Below are positions 35,606 to 44,099 of a DNA stretch of 64,000 bases, in pieces (the stretch's first letter is position 1; each line of letters starts with the position of its first letter). Both the position numbers and the translations under genes were made by a program. This stretch comes from Roseofilum acuticapitatum BLCC-M154 (GTDB lineage Bacteria > Cyanobacteriota > Cyanobacteriia > Cyanobacteriales > Desertifilaceae). A model generated the notes under the pieces. It ran no database searches. It saw only the letters and a list, made by a program, of their open reading frames with translations, and was not told the DNA's origin. The stretch is from NCBI RefSeq assembly GCF_030068475.1, contig NZ_JAQOSP010000116.1, positions 1-64,000 of the forward strand. The letters are read 5' to 3'.

Positions 35606-35941
35606 ATGTACGATCCAGATAAGCGCAAGTTACTCTCGGCCCTATGTCAAGGCTCTATTTTCTTTAGTTTATTGTGGGTTTCGGTGGGAGTGCCGATCGC
35701 CATTTCGGTCATCTCTGACGATCCGGTAGTCAAGGAGAATGCGAAAGAATCGCTTAATTTCCACTTTAATGTCTGGTTATACGAAATCATTTTTGGCGTA
35801 TTAACCCTGGTTTTAATTGGTTGGCCTCTGTTGGGACTGTTGCAAATTATGAGCGTGATCTTACCAATTTTGGCGATCGCCCATTGCCTGAGTCAACCGG
35901 AAACCAGCTATCGCTATCCCTTTATCTTTCGCCTCCTCTAG
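35606..35941 (+). CDS. DUF4870/Tic20-like small membrane protein
   Basis: A 111-residue protein with three to four predicted TM helices: LCQGSIFFSLLWVSVGVPIA, a NFHFNVWLYEIIFGVLTLVL stretch after KENAKESLNF, and a third near LLQIMSVILPILAIA. The N-A-K-E-S-L-N-F-H-F pattern is typical of DUF4870. The role is unknown. The frame opens at a TTG (35588); I chose the ATG at 35606 with GGAGAAGAG upstream. It converges with the next gene. Confidence 0.75.
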   Translation: MYDPDKRKLLSALCQGSIFFSLLWVSVGVPIAISVISDDPVVKENAKESLNFHFNVWLYEIIFGVLTLVLIGWPLLGLLQIMSVILPILAIAHCLSQPETSYRYPFIFRLL

Positions 35942-35942
35942 G

Positions 35943-36389
35943 TTAACTCAAATAGGCCATCACCCCACCGACCATTAAGCCGAAAGCCGAGGTGATGGCT
36001 AAAATAAAAAAGGCGTGCCACTCATTAAACCCCAAGGTTTGTAGATCTAGGCGAGCTAATGCACCGGCACAGAGCAATACAAATCCCCGATAAAACACAT
36101 GAATTCGGGATAAAATCAATACTGAGAAAAAGCCTAGGGTGACCACCCCTAAAAACAACCCTAGATCGCTTTCAAATCCCTTCACTACCCCCTGCTTGAG
36201 TTGTCGCAAAGGAGCAGTAAGCAAGGCTGTAAAACTGAGGGCTAACAGGGTTGCCAGAATCCAAAGACGAACCTCCGCCGAAAAGGGCGAAGATTCGTTT
36301 AAGCCATTCAGGGGCGGTAGGGCTGCTGCAAAACTGGTATAAGAAATAAGCAAAATAGCCAGGGAAGGCCAGGGCAGCTTTTGAATCAT
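35943..36389 (-). CDS. Membrane protein of unknown function, four TM segments
   Basis: A 148-residue hydrophobic protein with TM segments near LAILLISYTSFAAALPPL, LWILATLLALSFTALLTA, LGLFLGVVTLGFFSVLIL and FILAITSAFGLMVGGVMAYL. I do not recognise the family. It ends two bases from the converging DUF4870 gene. The start may be a few codons off. Confidence 0.7.
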   Translation of the reverse strand: MIQKLPWPSLAILLISYTSFAAALPPLNGLNESSPFSAEVRLWILATLLALSFTALLTAPLRQLKQGVVKGFESDLGLFLGVVTLGFFSVLILSRIHVFYRGFVLLCAGALARLDLQTLGFNEWHAFFILAITSAFGLMVGGVMAYLS

Positions 36390-36437
36390 TTTAAACTAAG
36401 ACCTCCCTGATTATACTAGAACTAATTCAGCAGCATT

Positions 36438-37874
36438 TTAGGATTTATCACTTGCTCCTACTCTATCTTCGCGCTTATCTCGCAAGGAAGATGCACTTTT
36501 ACCGCGTTTTACCAGCTTGGGCTTAGGAGTGCTGTATTTAACATCATCTTCCGTGGCATCGTAATCCGTTTGTGTCCAAGCGGGACGAGTGCTATCATAA
36601 GCCATTTGCAGGGCAGCCGCCGCGATCGCATGGGGTTCATAGCCTTCTTCACTCAATTTTGCCACCAAAGGCAAGAAGGAAGCCATCCGCTCCCCAGTCA
36701 CTGCACTACCCACTTGCTCTTGCAAGCGGTCAATATGCCGGGCTTCAATCTGAGCGCGAGTGGGAATCCGATTCACCGTTAACCGTTGACGCACATAGCG
36801 TTCAATTTGGGTCAGTTTACGGCGTTCAAAGGATTGTACCAAACAGATGGCTGTACCATCCTTACCTGCGCGTCCTGTCCGACCAATACGGTGGACATAA
36901 TTTTCCAGGTTATCGGGTAAATCGTAGTTAATTACATGGGAGAGATCGTCCACATGCAATCCTCGCGCCGCAATATCGGTTGCCACCACCCAACGCACCT
37001 GACGATGGCGGAAGCGAGTCATTAACCGCTCCCGTTGGGATTGGCTCAAATCTCCATGATACTCATCCACACTATAGCCAGCCGATTGCAGTTGACTGGT
37101 TAATTCAGCCGCTTGGCGACGGGTACGCACAAAGATAATCGCTGAATCCGGGCTTTCCATTTCTAGAATCGGTTGTAGGGCCCGTTGTTTCGTCCATCCT
37201 CGCGGAATCATATAGGCAATTTGCTCAATATGAACCGGAGCCGCTTTGGTACGCTCCACGGTCACCGTAATGGGAGATTTCAGGAACCGTTGCACTAGGG
37301 AGCGAATGGAGGGGGGCATAGTGGCAGAGAAACAAGCGGTTTGTCGCTCCGTGGGCACTTGGGATAAGATTTTCTCCACATCTTGGATAAAGCCCATATT
37401 CAGCATTTCATCGGCTTCATCTAAGACCACCCAAGAGAGGTCTTGGAGGGTTAATTCTTGGCGATCGAGTAAATCAATCACCCGTCCTGGAGTTCCTACC
37501 ACGATATGCACTCCATTTCTGAGCCGTTGGATCTGGCGCTCAATGGACTGCCCACCATAGATAGCACTCACCCGAATCCGTTTATCTCCGGTTAAATCAC
37601 GAATGGCTTTGCGGACTTGTTCTGCTAATTCCCGCGTTGGAGTCAGAACCAGGGCTTGGGGGTTGCGGGCCTCAAGATCGAGGCGCTCTAAAATCGGTAG
37701 GGCAAAGGTTGCGGTTTTACCGGTTCCCGTTTGCGCTTGGCCAACCACATCTTGATTCTGAAGTAGATGGGGAATGGCTTTGATTTGAATTTCTGTGGGT
37801 TCAACAAACCCAATGCTTTCTAGGTATTGGGCACGATTTTCAGAAATTCCGAGGTCTTGAAATGAAACAGTCAT
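36438..37874 (-). CDS. DEAD-box ATP-dependent RNA helicase
   Basis: A 478-residue helicase. The Q motif is FVEPTEIQIKAIP; motif I is AQTGTGKTATFALP; Ib is TPGR; II is VLDEADEMLNMGF; III is SAT; IV is AIIFVRTRR; V is ATDIAARGLHVDD; VI is HRIGRTGRAGKDG. The C-terminal about 100 residues are a basic, Ser/Lys-rich extension. It is similar to cyanobacterial CrhR/DeaD proteins that unwind mRNA secondary structure in the cold. The ATG lies after CTAAGGAGT, a good ribosome-binding site. Confidence 0.94.
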   Translation of the reverse strand: MTVSFQDLGISENRAQYLESIGFVEPTEIQIKAIPHLLQNQDVVGQAQTGTGKTATFALPILERLDLEARNPQALVLTPTRELAEQVRKAIRDLTGDKRIRVSAIYGGQSIERQIQRLRNGVHIVVGTPGRVIDLLDRQELTLQDLSWVVLDEADEMLNMGFIQDVEKILSQVPTERQTACFSATMPPSIRSLVQRFLKSPITVTVERTKAAPVHIEQIAYMIPRGWTKQRALQPILEMESPDSAIIFVRTRRQAAELTSQLQSAGYSVDEYHGDLSQSQRERLMTRFRHRQVRWVVATDIAARGLHVDDLSHVINYDLPDNLENYVHRIGRTGRAGKDGTAICLVQSFERRKLTQIERYVRQRLTVNRIPTRAQIEARHIDRLQEQVGSAVTGERMASFLPLVAKLSEEGYEPHAIAAAALQMAYDSTRPAWTQTDYDATEDDVKYSTPKPKLVKRGKSASSLRDKREDRVGASDKS

Positions 37875-37963
37875 TAATACTCCTTAGTATGAATGGAAAT
37901 TTTACGTCCGATGTCAACGTGAGTTAACGCCCGAAGGCGAGGGTTATTAGTCGAGGTATTGCT

Positions 37964-39286
37964 CTAAACCCAATCGCCATAGAGGTCATAGGCATCCGCA
38001 TCTGTAATCTTGACCCCAATGAGTTTTCCTAGGGGTTCCGAATCGTCTTGGGGTCTGACATAAACCACGCCATCAACTTCTGGGGCAAATCGGGCAGAGC
38101 GACCGATTAAATCTTGGGTGTCTGGGAAGGTTCCTTCCACTAGCACCTGGACTGTTTTGCCAATTTCTGCCTGATTTCGCTTCAGGGAAATGGGTTGTTG
38201 TCGCTCCATCAGTTGATTTCGACGTTCTTGTTTGACGAGTTCTGGAACTGGGTTTTCAAAACTAGAAGCGGGGGCTTCTTCTTCGGGAGAGAAGGCAAAT
38301 ACGCCGACATGATCGAATTGATGACGCTCTACAAAGTCACACAAGTGATCGAAGTGGGTTTGGGTTTCACCCGGAAAACCGACAATAAAAGTCGTTCGGA
38401 AGACTCCATTAGGGATCGCTTGTTTCAGGTTCTCGATGATTTGATCGTTGACCTGACCTTGCCAAGGGCGATTCATAGCCCGAAGAATATCTGGATGGGA
38501 GTGTTGCAGAGGTAAATCGAGATAGGGGAGGATGTTGGGGGTTTCTTGGATGGCGGCAATCACCTCTGGGGTAAAGCCAGTGGGATAGGCATAGTGCATC
38601 CGAATCCAAGGAACATCCACCTGTCCGAGCGCTCTCAGGAGTTGAGCCAGTGCTGGCTTTCCATAGAGGTCAGCTCCGTAATTGGTGGTAATTTGGGAGA
38701 TCAAGACCAGTTCTTGAACCCCTTCATCCGCTAACCGGTGGGCTTCAGCAACGATGGATTCGATGGGGCGCGATCGCTGCTTTCCACGCAGGTGGGGAAT
38801 AATGCAAAACGCGCATTTATAATCGCATCCTTCGGCAATTCTCAGATAGGCCACCCCTTCGGTTGTTGTCCGATAACGGGGGGTTTGGTGGTCGGCGATG
38901 TAGGTGGGGTTGCTGGAAACGGCGATCGCCCGTTCGCCTCCTTGCACCTTCTCCATCACCTCTACAATTTTCTGATAATCTCCTGTCCCCACCACCGCTA
39001 CCGCTTCCGGTAGGGCATCGAGTAGGTCTTGTTGATAATGTTGGGCCATACAGCCCGTAATCACGATTTTTTTATCAGCCTCTGCGAGTTCGACGAGGGT
39101 TTGAACCGATTCTTGTCGAGACTGTTGGATAAAACTACAGGTGTTAACAATGACATAATCGGCTAACTCTTCGTTTGAATCAACGCCGTAGCCTGCTTCA
39201 ACGAGCAAACCGAGCATATGTTCGGTGTCGATTCGGTTTTTTTCACAGCCCAAGTGGGCGATCGCAATCGTTGGCTTATTGCCCAT
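37964..39286 (-). CDS. rimO: Ribosomal protein S12 methylthiotransferase RimO
   Basis: A 440-residue radical SAM methylthiotransferase that modifies an Asp of ribosomal protein S12. The N-terminal UPF0004 domain has [23 protein letters not shown] and TGCM cysteines. The radical SAM motif is [10 protein letters not shown] near residue 150. The C-terminal TRAM domain includes [23 protein letters not shown] separates RimO from MiaB. The frame opens at a TTG (39298); ATG 39286 ([14 protein letters not shown]) is the better start. Confidence 0.95.
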   Translation of the reverse strand: MGNKPTIAIAHLGCEKNRIDTEHMLGLLVEAGYGVDSNEELADYVIVNTCSFIQQSRQESVQTLVELAEADKKIVITGCMAQHYQQDLLDALPEAVAVVGTGDYQKIVEVMEKVQGGERAIAVSSNPTYIADHQTPRYRTTTEGVAYLRIAEGCDYKCAFCIIPHLRGKQRSRPIESIVAEAHRLADEGVQELVLISQITTNYGADLYGKPALAQLLRALGQVDVPWIRMHYAYPTGFTPEVIAAIQETPNILPYLDLPLQHSHPDILRAMNRPWQGQVNDQIIENLKQAIPNGVFRTTFIVGFPGETQTHFDHLCDFVERHQFDHVGVFAFSPEEEAPASSFENPVPELVKQERRNQLMERQQPISLKRNQAEIGKTVQVLVEGTFPDTQDLIGRSARFAPEVDGVVYVRPQDDSEPLGKLIGVKITDADAYDLYGDWV

Positions 39287-39674
39287 GGAGTTTTTCAATC
39301 AGTGGATCGCAGGATTTAGATCAGCTACACAAGGCTACAACAGCTTTGCTGCTCTCTCTAACCAGTTGATAATGCACCGCTTTCGTGCCGTTTGATCCAC
39401 TCAAGAGGTAGTCCTCGGCAATTCACGGTGACTTTAACGATTATCCTAGCGCAAATTTGAAGTTTTGCAACATTCCTAAACATTTTCATTGGATCTGGGC
39501 GGCTCTTTCTCCTCTATTCCGTCGTGTCCTACTGCCCACCAACCGATAGAATTAACGTAGGATAGAACGATTAGGACTCGGAGCAGCTCTAGCCAAACTC
39601 AGCCGATCCGAAATCTTCTCTATCCTGTACTTCCCCAACCCTGGGCCGACCTCTAACCCCTTCTGTTAAGCTTA
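39287..39674. other. Intergenic region between rimO and the Crp-like gene
   Basis: 388 bases that should hold the divergent promoters. I see AT-rich stretches and a short GCTCTAGCC motif but no clear hairpin, repeat or gene. Confidence 0.45.
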
Positions 39675-40376
39675 ATGCCAACGCCTTTCATGTTGACTAC
39701 TGAAGAATTTAGTGAACGATTTCCCCTATTCAATACCGCCAACCCGGAGACCCTCGATCGCCTATTGTCCATTGCCCAAGAACACGAATATCCAGCCCAA
39801 CGAGCGGTGTTAATGGAAGATGCCTGGGGAAATGCGGTGTTTTTCATTGTCTCTGGTTGGGTCAAAGTCCGCCGTCTGTCGGATAAGAATGATATGACGA
39901 TCGCCATCCTCGGCCCGGGCAACTTTTTTGGCGAAATGGCGATTTTAGATGAATCTCCGCGATCGACTGATGTGATTGCCCTCTGTCCGGTAAACCTAGT
40001 GAGTGTATCGGCCCAGCGTTTTATTCAAGCTCTGTTTAATGATTCCCAGCTCCATCATCGCATGTTGCAATTAATGGTTCGCCGTCTGCGTCAAAATAAT
40101 GTCCGCTTTCAACTGCGAAACCAACCACCAGCCGTTAAACTGGCTAATACCTTGGTGCGGTTAGCCGAAGACTATGGCACGGATACTCAGCAAGGCGTAG
40201 TCATTTTTAATGCAGACTTTCAAGATTTGGCGGATGTCTCCGATATTGGTTTACAGGAAACTCAGAAAATTATGGAAAAGCTCCAAGAAAAAAAATGGAT
40301 TGCGATCGATGCGGACAAAAACCGACTGTGTTTAATGAATAAAAAGCAACTCAAGCATTTAGCTGGCATGGCTTAA
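39675..40376 (+). CDS. Crp/Fnr-family transcriptional regulator
   Basis: A 233-residue regulator. The N-terminal cyclic-nucleotide domain has the phosphate-binding cassette FGEMAILDESPRSTDV (near 92-107), with the Glu and Arg-Ser/Thr pattern that favours cAMP binding. A long dimer helix (QLMVRRLRQNNVRFQL) leads to a winged helix (FQDLADVSDIGLQETQKIME). Its recognition helix differs from NtcA, so it is not that protein; a SyCRP-type role is possible. The ATG at 39690 could also serve. Confidence 0.88.
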   Translation: MPTPFMLTTEEFSERFPLFNTANPETLDRLLSIAQEHEYPAQRAVLMEDAWGNAVFFIVSGWVKVRRLSDKNDMTIAILGPGNFFGEMAILDESPRSTDVIALCPVNLVSVSAQRFIQALFNDSQLHHRMLQLMVRRLRQNNVRFQLRNQPPAVKLANTLVRLAEDYGTDTQQGVVIFNADFQDLADVSDIGLQETQKIMEKLQEKKWIAIDADKNRLCLMNKKQLKHLAGMA

Positions 40377-40419
40377 ATCTATCTCCTGATGTCTATTCTT
40401 ATCTGCCCTTAAATCATTC

Positions 40420-42225
40420 ATGACTCAAGTTTCTATGTCTCAAACCACCCTCTCTGATAACGCTCAAGTAGCGCTCTTCTATCAAGTCAGTATGCCTCAA
40501 CCCAGCAATCACTTCTATGAAGTGAGCCTACATATTTCTGCTTGGCAAGCTGACCAACTTGACCTGCTCTTTCCCGTTTGGAGTCCTGGCTCTTATCTTA
40601 TCCGGGAATATGCTAAAAATTTACAAGACTTTCAGGTTCATGACAGAGAAAGAAATGCCTTATTTTATCACAAAAAGAGTAAAAATCATTGGCAAATTAA
40701 TACCAAAAATAATTCAGAACTTTTTATTTCTTATCGCATCTATGCCAATGAACTCACTGTTCGTACAAGCCATTTAGATGCTTCCCATGGCTATTTTAAC
40801 GGTACTTGCCTATTTTTCCAAGTTCTGGGCAAGGAACAAACCCCCATTAAAGTCAAAATTGTTCTTCCCGATCCCACTTGGAACATTAGCACCGCCCTCC
40901 CCAAAGTTGCCGGAAAAACGTCCACATTTCAAGCCCATAATTTCGATCATCTAGTTGATAGTCCCTTTGAAATAGGCGCTCATGCCATCTATCATTTTCA
41001 AACCCTCAACAAAAACCATGAATTAGCCGTTTGGGGACAAGGTAATCTGCTTGCCGAAAAAGCCATTCATGATATTGAAAAAATCATCCATGTTGAATCA
41101 GAACTCTTTGGCGGACTCCCCTACGATCGCTACCTCTTCATCCTCCACCTGGCTCGAAGTCGGGGCGGCTTGGAACATAGAGACTCCTGTTCCCTAATTT
41201 TCGACCGCTTCAGTTTCCGCGATCGCGAAAAATACGCCTCCTTCATGCAACTGGTTGCCCATGAATTTTTCCACCTCTGGAACGTCAAACGCCTGCGTCC
41301 TATTGGACTAGAAACCTACGACTATACCCAAGAAAACTACACCTCATCTCTGTGGTTTTGTGAAGGGGCAACCTCCTACTATGATATGATCATTCCCCTG
41401 CGAGCCGGAATTTATGATGCTCGCCATTTCTTGAACGAACTGAGCAAAGAAATCACCCGCTATCAAAACACCCCTGGGCGTTGGATTCAACCCCTGCACG
41501 AATCGAGTTTTGATGCTTGGATTAAGCTCTATCGCTCTGATGCCAACAGTCGCAATAATCAGATGTCTTACTATCTCAAAGGCGAGTTAGTCTCCTTCAT
41601 TCTCGATCTGATGATTCGCGCTCACCATGAAAATCTGCGATCGTTCGATGATGTCATGATACAAATGTGGGAAAAATTCGGCAAAACCGAAACCGGTTAT
41701 ACTCCAGAACAACTGCAAGCCACCATCGAATCCATTGCCCATATTCCCCTAGAAAAATTCTTCCATACTGCTCTAAACACCACTCAAGATCTAGAATTCA
41801 ACACCTATCTAAAACCCTTTGGCTTGCAACTCAAAGCTGAGATTAAATCTCTCGATATTCCCCATCTAGGTATCACCGTTAAATCTGAACATGGCATGAC
41901 AGTTGTTAAATATGTAGAACTTGATTCTCCTGCCTATAATATCGGCATTGATGCGGGAGATGAACTGTTAGCCTTAGACGGGTTGCGCGTCAGTGCAGAC
42001 GATCTCAATCACCGCTTAAAAGACTATAATCCCGGAGATTCCATTACCCTAACCCTCTTCCATGGAGATCAACTCAAAACCCTAATCGTCACCCTAGCCG
42101 AACCCAAACCTACTTCTTATTATATTGCCCCTTTACCGAACCCTTCATCCCTGCAATTGAAAAACTTTGAAGGATGGTTAGGAGTATCTTTGAAAAATGT
42201 CTTTAGTAACGGAGGAAAAGAGTAA
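40420..42225 (+). CDS. M61-family metallopeptidase with PDZ domain
   Basis: A 601-residue zinc aminopeptidase of the glycyl-aminopeptidase type. The zinc site is HEFFHLWNVKRLRP (HExxH near residue 282), with the third ligand in CEGATSYY about 30 residues later. An N-terminal beta domain covers 1-230, and a C-terminal PDZ domain covers about 480-560 (NIGIDAGDELLALDGLRV). It has no Sec signal. It starts 44 bases after the Crp-like gene, probably in one transcript. Confidence 0.9.
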   Translation: MTQVSMSQTTLSDNAQVALFYQVSMPQPSNHFYEVSLHISAWQADQLDLLFPVWSPGSYLIREYAKNLQDFQVHDRERNALFYHKKSKNHWQINTKNNSELFISYRIYANELTVRTSHLDASHGYFNGTCLFFQVLGKEQTPIKVKIVLPDPTWNISTALPKVAGKTSTFQAHNFDHLVDSPFEIGAHAIYHFQTLNKNHELAVWGQGNLLAEKAIHDIEKIIHVESELFGGLPYDRYLFILHLARSRGGLEHRDSCSLIFDRFSFRDREKYASFMQLVAHEFFHLWNVKRLRPIGLETYDYTQENYTSSLWFCEGATSYYDMIIPLRAGIYDARHFLNELSKEITRYQNTPGRWIQPLHESSFDAWIKLYRSDANSRNNQMSYYLKGELVSFILDLMIRAHHENLRSFDDVMIQMWEKFGKTETGYTPEQLQATIESIAHIPLEKFFHTALNTTQDLEFNTYLKPFGLQLKAEIKSLDIPHLGITVKSEHGMTVVKYVELDSPAYNIGIDAGDELLALDGLRVSADDLNHRLKDYNPGDSITLTLFHGDQLKTLIVTLAEPKPTSYYIAPLPNPSSLQLKNFEGWLGVSLKNVFSNGGKE

Positions 42226-42235
42226 AGAGGCAACA

Positions 42236-42343
42236 TTAAATCACAAAAATATCGGATACAGGAATTACAAGGATGCCACTCTCGATCATGTGATGGTATT
42301 CTTCAACGCTGAAATGGGCAATTTTTGGAGCTATAATGGTCAT
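42236..42343 (-). pseudogene. Internally deleted Uma2 copy, 35 codons
   Basis: The frame reads MTIIAPKIAHFSVEEYHHMI, then ESGIL joined to VIPVSDIFVI. The first 24 residues match the N-terminus of the intact Uma2 gene 1.2 kb away (MMIVAPKIAHFNLEEYHQMI) and the last ten match its C-terminus (IPVSDIFVI). About 150 internal codons are missing, in frame. An AGGAGG ribosome-binding site survives. It is probably inert, but a short peptide could be made. Confidence 0.78.
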
Positions 42344-42364
42344 TTCATCCTCCTTTCGATTTTC

Positions 42365-43453
42365 CTATCGCACTGACCAATCCTCTAACGCCATTTCAAT
42401 TACGCTATCGACGGACTTAAAATCATCATGAGTTATAGGTCTCAGCTTCTGACGAGATTTAATCTGTTTTCGGTAATTCATATAGTAGTCTTCAAAAGAA
42501 TAATATGTTTCATGTTTTTTAAACGAATATCTTAATTGTGTATTCAAGTAATTACTCATCCACGTATTATAGTCAGTTACCTTTGTCGCACGATAAAAGT
42601 CATCTGTTTGGATGCTAATTCCACCCAGTATTCTACTTCTTTGAAATCTTCTATTTCTTAAATTCGCTCGTTTTGGAATAATCCACATAGTTGGCAAGTG
42701 AACAACAAGAGATAATCTTTTTTCTTGATCTTTTGGGCCACAATAATAGCTGAAATGGGCGCAAGTTTTTTGGTGACTCATTTTTCCTTGCTTGTTAAAC
42801 TTGCCAAATTTCAGATCTTTGGTATCATAATAGCGATTGGCCTCAGCCTCAAATTGAATCCTGGGATCATAATCCAGAATCTTCTGAATAATTTCCAAAA
42901 TTCTATCTTTAATCTCTGGCTGTGTCAGTAAATAGGCTTGAAAAAAGGGTGGCAAAGAATCAAATAGGGAATCTTCATCCACTTCAATGTCTTGTTTGCG
43001 ATAGACTTTTCCGTCCAAATCTCGCAAAATCAGACAATAACGGTTGTCTTTCGTGCGATCGATTTCATATTGTAACAGTAAGCTATTCGGCATGTTATGA
43101 GCAGCATACTCTTTAGCCGGAGTCGAAAAATCAGCAGCAATTGAAATTAAAGAAAACTCTTGTTTCCAGTCCACTGGTGCAAATTCTTCACCGTCAGGAG
43201 GATGGCGCATTAATGCTTTTTTGTATCGCAGTAACTGATTGAGGCTTGCTTTACCTCCGCTATTTTTCAGTTCGATAATCGCTAATCGGTTTTGTGCATC
43301 AACGGCTAAAATATCCGATCGATTTTTGTCATTAATGTAATATTGTTTAGCCACCGGATTTAAATCTAGGAGCTGAGGTAGATGCAGCCAGATAAACTCC
43401 TCAAGCAAGGCTTCTGATTTAAATAAGAATTTTCCTTTATGAAATTTGATCAT
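42365..43453 (-). CDS. NucS-like PD-(D/E)xK nuclease
   Basis: A 362-residue protein whose first about 120 residues carry SDILAVDAQNRLAIIELKNS (the D..ExK active-site core) after LEEFIWLHLPQLLDLNP, like the C-terminal nuclease domain of NucS-type endonucleases. The rest (HFSYYCGPKDQEKRLSLVVH onward) is basic and has no motif I know. It is A+T-rich and lies between a deleted and an intact Uma2 gene, all leftward and tightly packed (two bases to Uma2), as in a transferred nuclease island. The substrate is unknown. Confidence 0.75.
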   Translation of the reverse strand: MIKFHKGKFLFKSEALLEEFIWLHLPQLLDLNPVAKQYYINDKNRSDILAVDAQNRLAIIELKNSGGKASLNQLLRYKKALMRHPPDGEEFAPVDWKQEFSLISIAADFSTPAKEYAAHNMPNSLLLQYEIDRTKDNRYCLILRDLDGKVYRKQDIEVDEDSLFDSLPPFFQAYLLTQPEIKDRILEIIQKILDYDPRIQFEAEANRYYDTKDLKFGKFNKQGKMSHQKTCAHFSYYCGPKDQEKRLSLVVHLPTMWIIPKRANLRNRRFQRSRILGGISIQTDDFYRATKVTDYNTWMSNYLNTQLRYSFKKHETYYSFEDYYMNYRKQIKSRQKLRPITHDDFKSVDSVIEMALEDWSVR

Positions 43454-43455
43454 TT

Positions 43456-44016
43456 TCAGATGACAAAAATATCGGATACAGGAATTGAAAGATCGGGAAA
43501 TGCCAAGGGGGTGACTTCTTCTGTGACTGAAAAATCCTGCCTGTCTCGATAGTCATTTCCTTGAGGAAAGCGATAAACTATTACTATTCTAGAGTTAATA
43601 TCCACAATCCAATATTCTGGGATATTTTCTTGGGCATAGAGTTCTTTTTTTGCGGACATATCGTAACTTCGAGTTGCCTTGGATACTTCAACAACTAGCT
43701 CGATATCCTGGGGAAAAGGGTGATGGTCGATATATTGCGATCGCGGCAACTTTGCGACCACAATATCGGGTTCTGGTTCCGATGTCGATAAGGTAATCGG
43801 TTTAGCTTCTCGGACATAGGCTCGTCCTGCGATTAGCCGTTCCAATTTTTTCGCTAAATTTTCTTCAAAATAAGCGTGTTCCGTGCCTTGAGGAGACATT
43901 TCTATAATCAGTCCATTAATCAATTCTACCCTGCGTTCCTTGAATATACCACTCTCGATCATTTGATGATATTCTTCAAGGTTGAAATGGGCAATTTTTG
44001 GAGCTACGATCATCAT
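43456..44016 (-). CDS. Uma2-family (PD-(D/E)xK) protein
   Basis: A 186-residue protein of the large Uma2 family expanded in cyanobacteria. VELINGLIIEMSPQGTEHAY, then SEPEPDIVVAKLPRSQ (acidic site) and DIELVVEVSKATRSYD (ExK-like ExS variant) form the expected nuclease core, followed by KKELYAQENIPEYWIVDIN. The start is the ATG at 44016, after GGGAGGAT; the frame extends 25 codons upstream through a repeat. A deleted second copy lies at 42.3 kb. Biochemical function is largely unproven for the family. Confidence 0.87.
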   Translation of the reverse strand: MMIVAPKIAHFNLEEYHQMIESGIFKERRVELINGLIIEMSPQGTEHAYFEENLAKKLERLIAGRAYVREAKPITLSTSEPEPDIVVAKLPRSQYIDHHPFPQDIELVVEVSKATRSYDMSAKKELYAQENIPEYWIVDINSRIVIVYRFPQGNDYRDRQDFSVTEEVTPLAFPDLSIPVSDIFVI

Positions 44017-44049
44017 TTTATCCTCCCTTAGAAAGCCCTCTCCCTCCAT

Positions 44050-44069
44050 CCCTCTCCCATGGGAGAGGG
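44050..44069. repeat. 20-bp palindrome CCCTCTCCC-AT-GGGAGAGGG
   Basis: A perfect palindrome in the 83-base gap between the Uma2 gene and leuS, followed by TTTTTGGGGGATGAGGGC. A related hairpin with the same GGGGGATGAGGGC flank is at 48468-48491, so it is a dispersed element. Read leftward it may help end leuS transcription. Confidence 0.75.
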
Positions 44070-44099
44070 ACTTTTTGGGGGATGAGGGCATAATCTCTC

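Noticed and set aside
39675-40376. NtcA
   Set aside because: It is Crp-family, but the recognition helix and the cassette FGEMAILDESPRSTDV do not match NtcA as I remember it, and the cassette favours cAMP.
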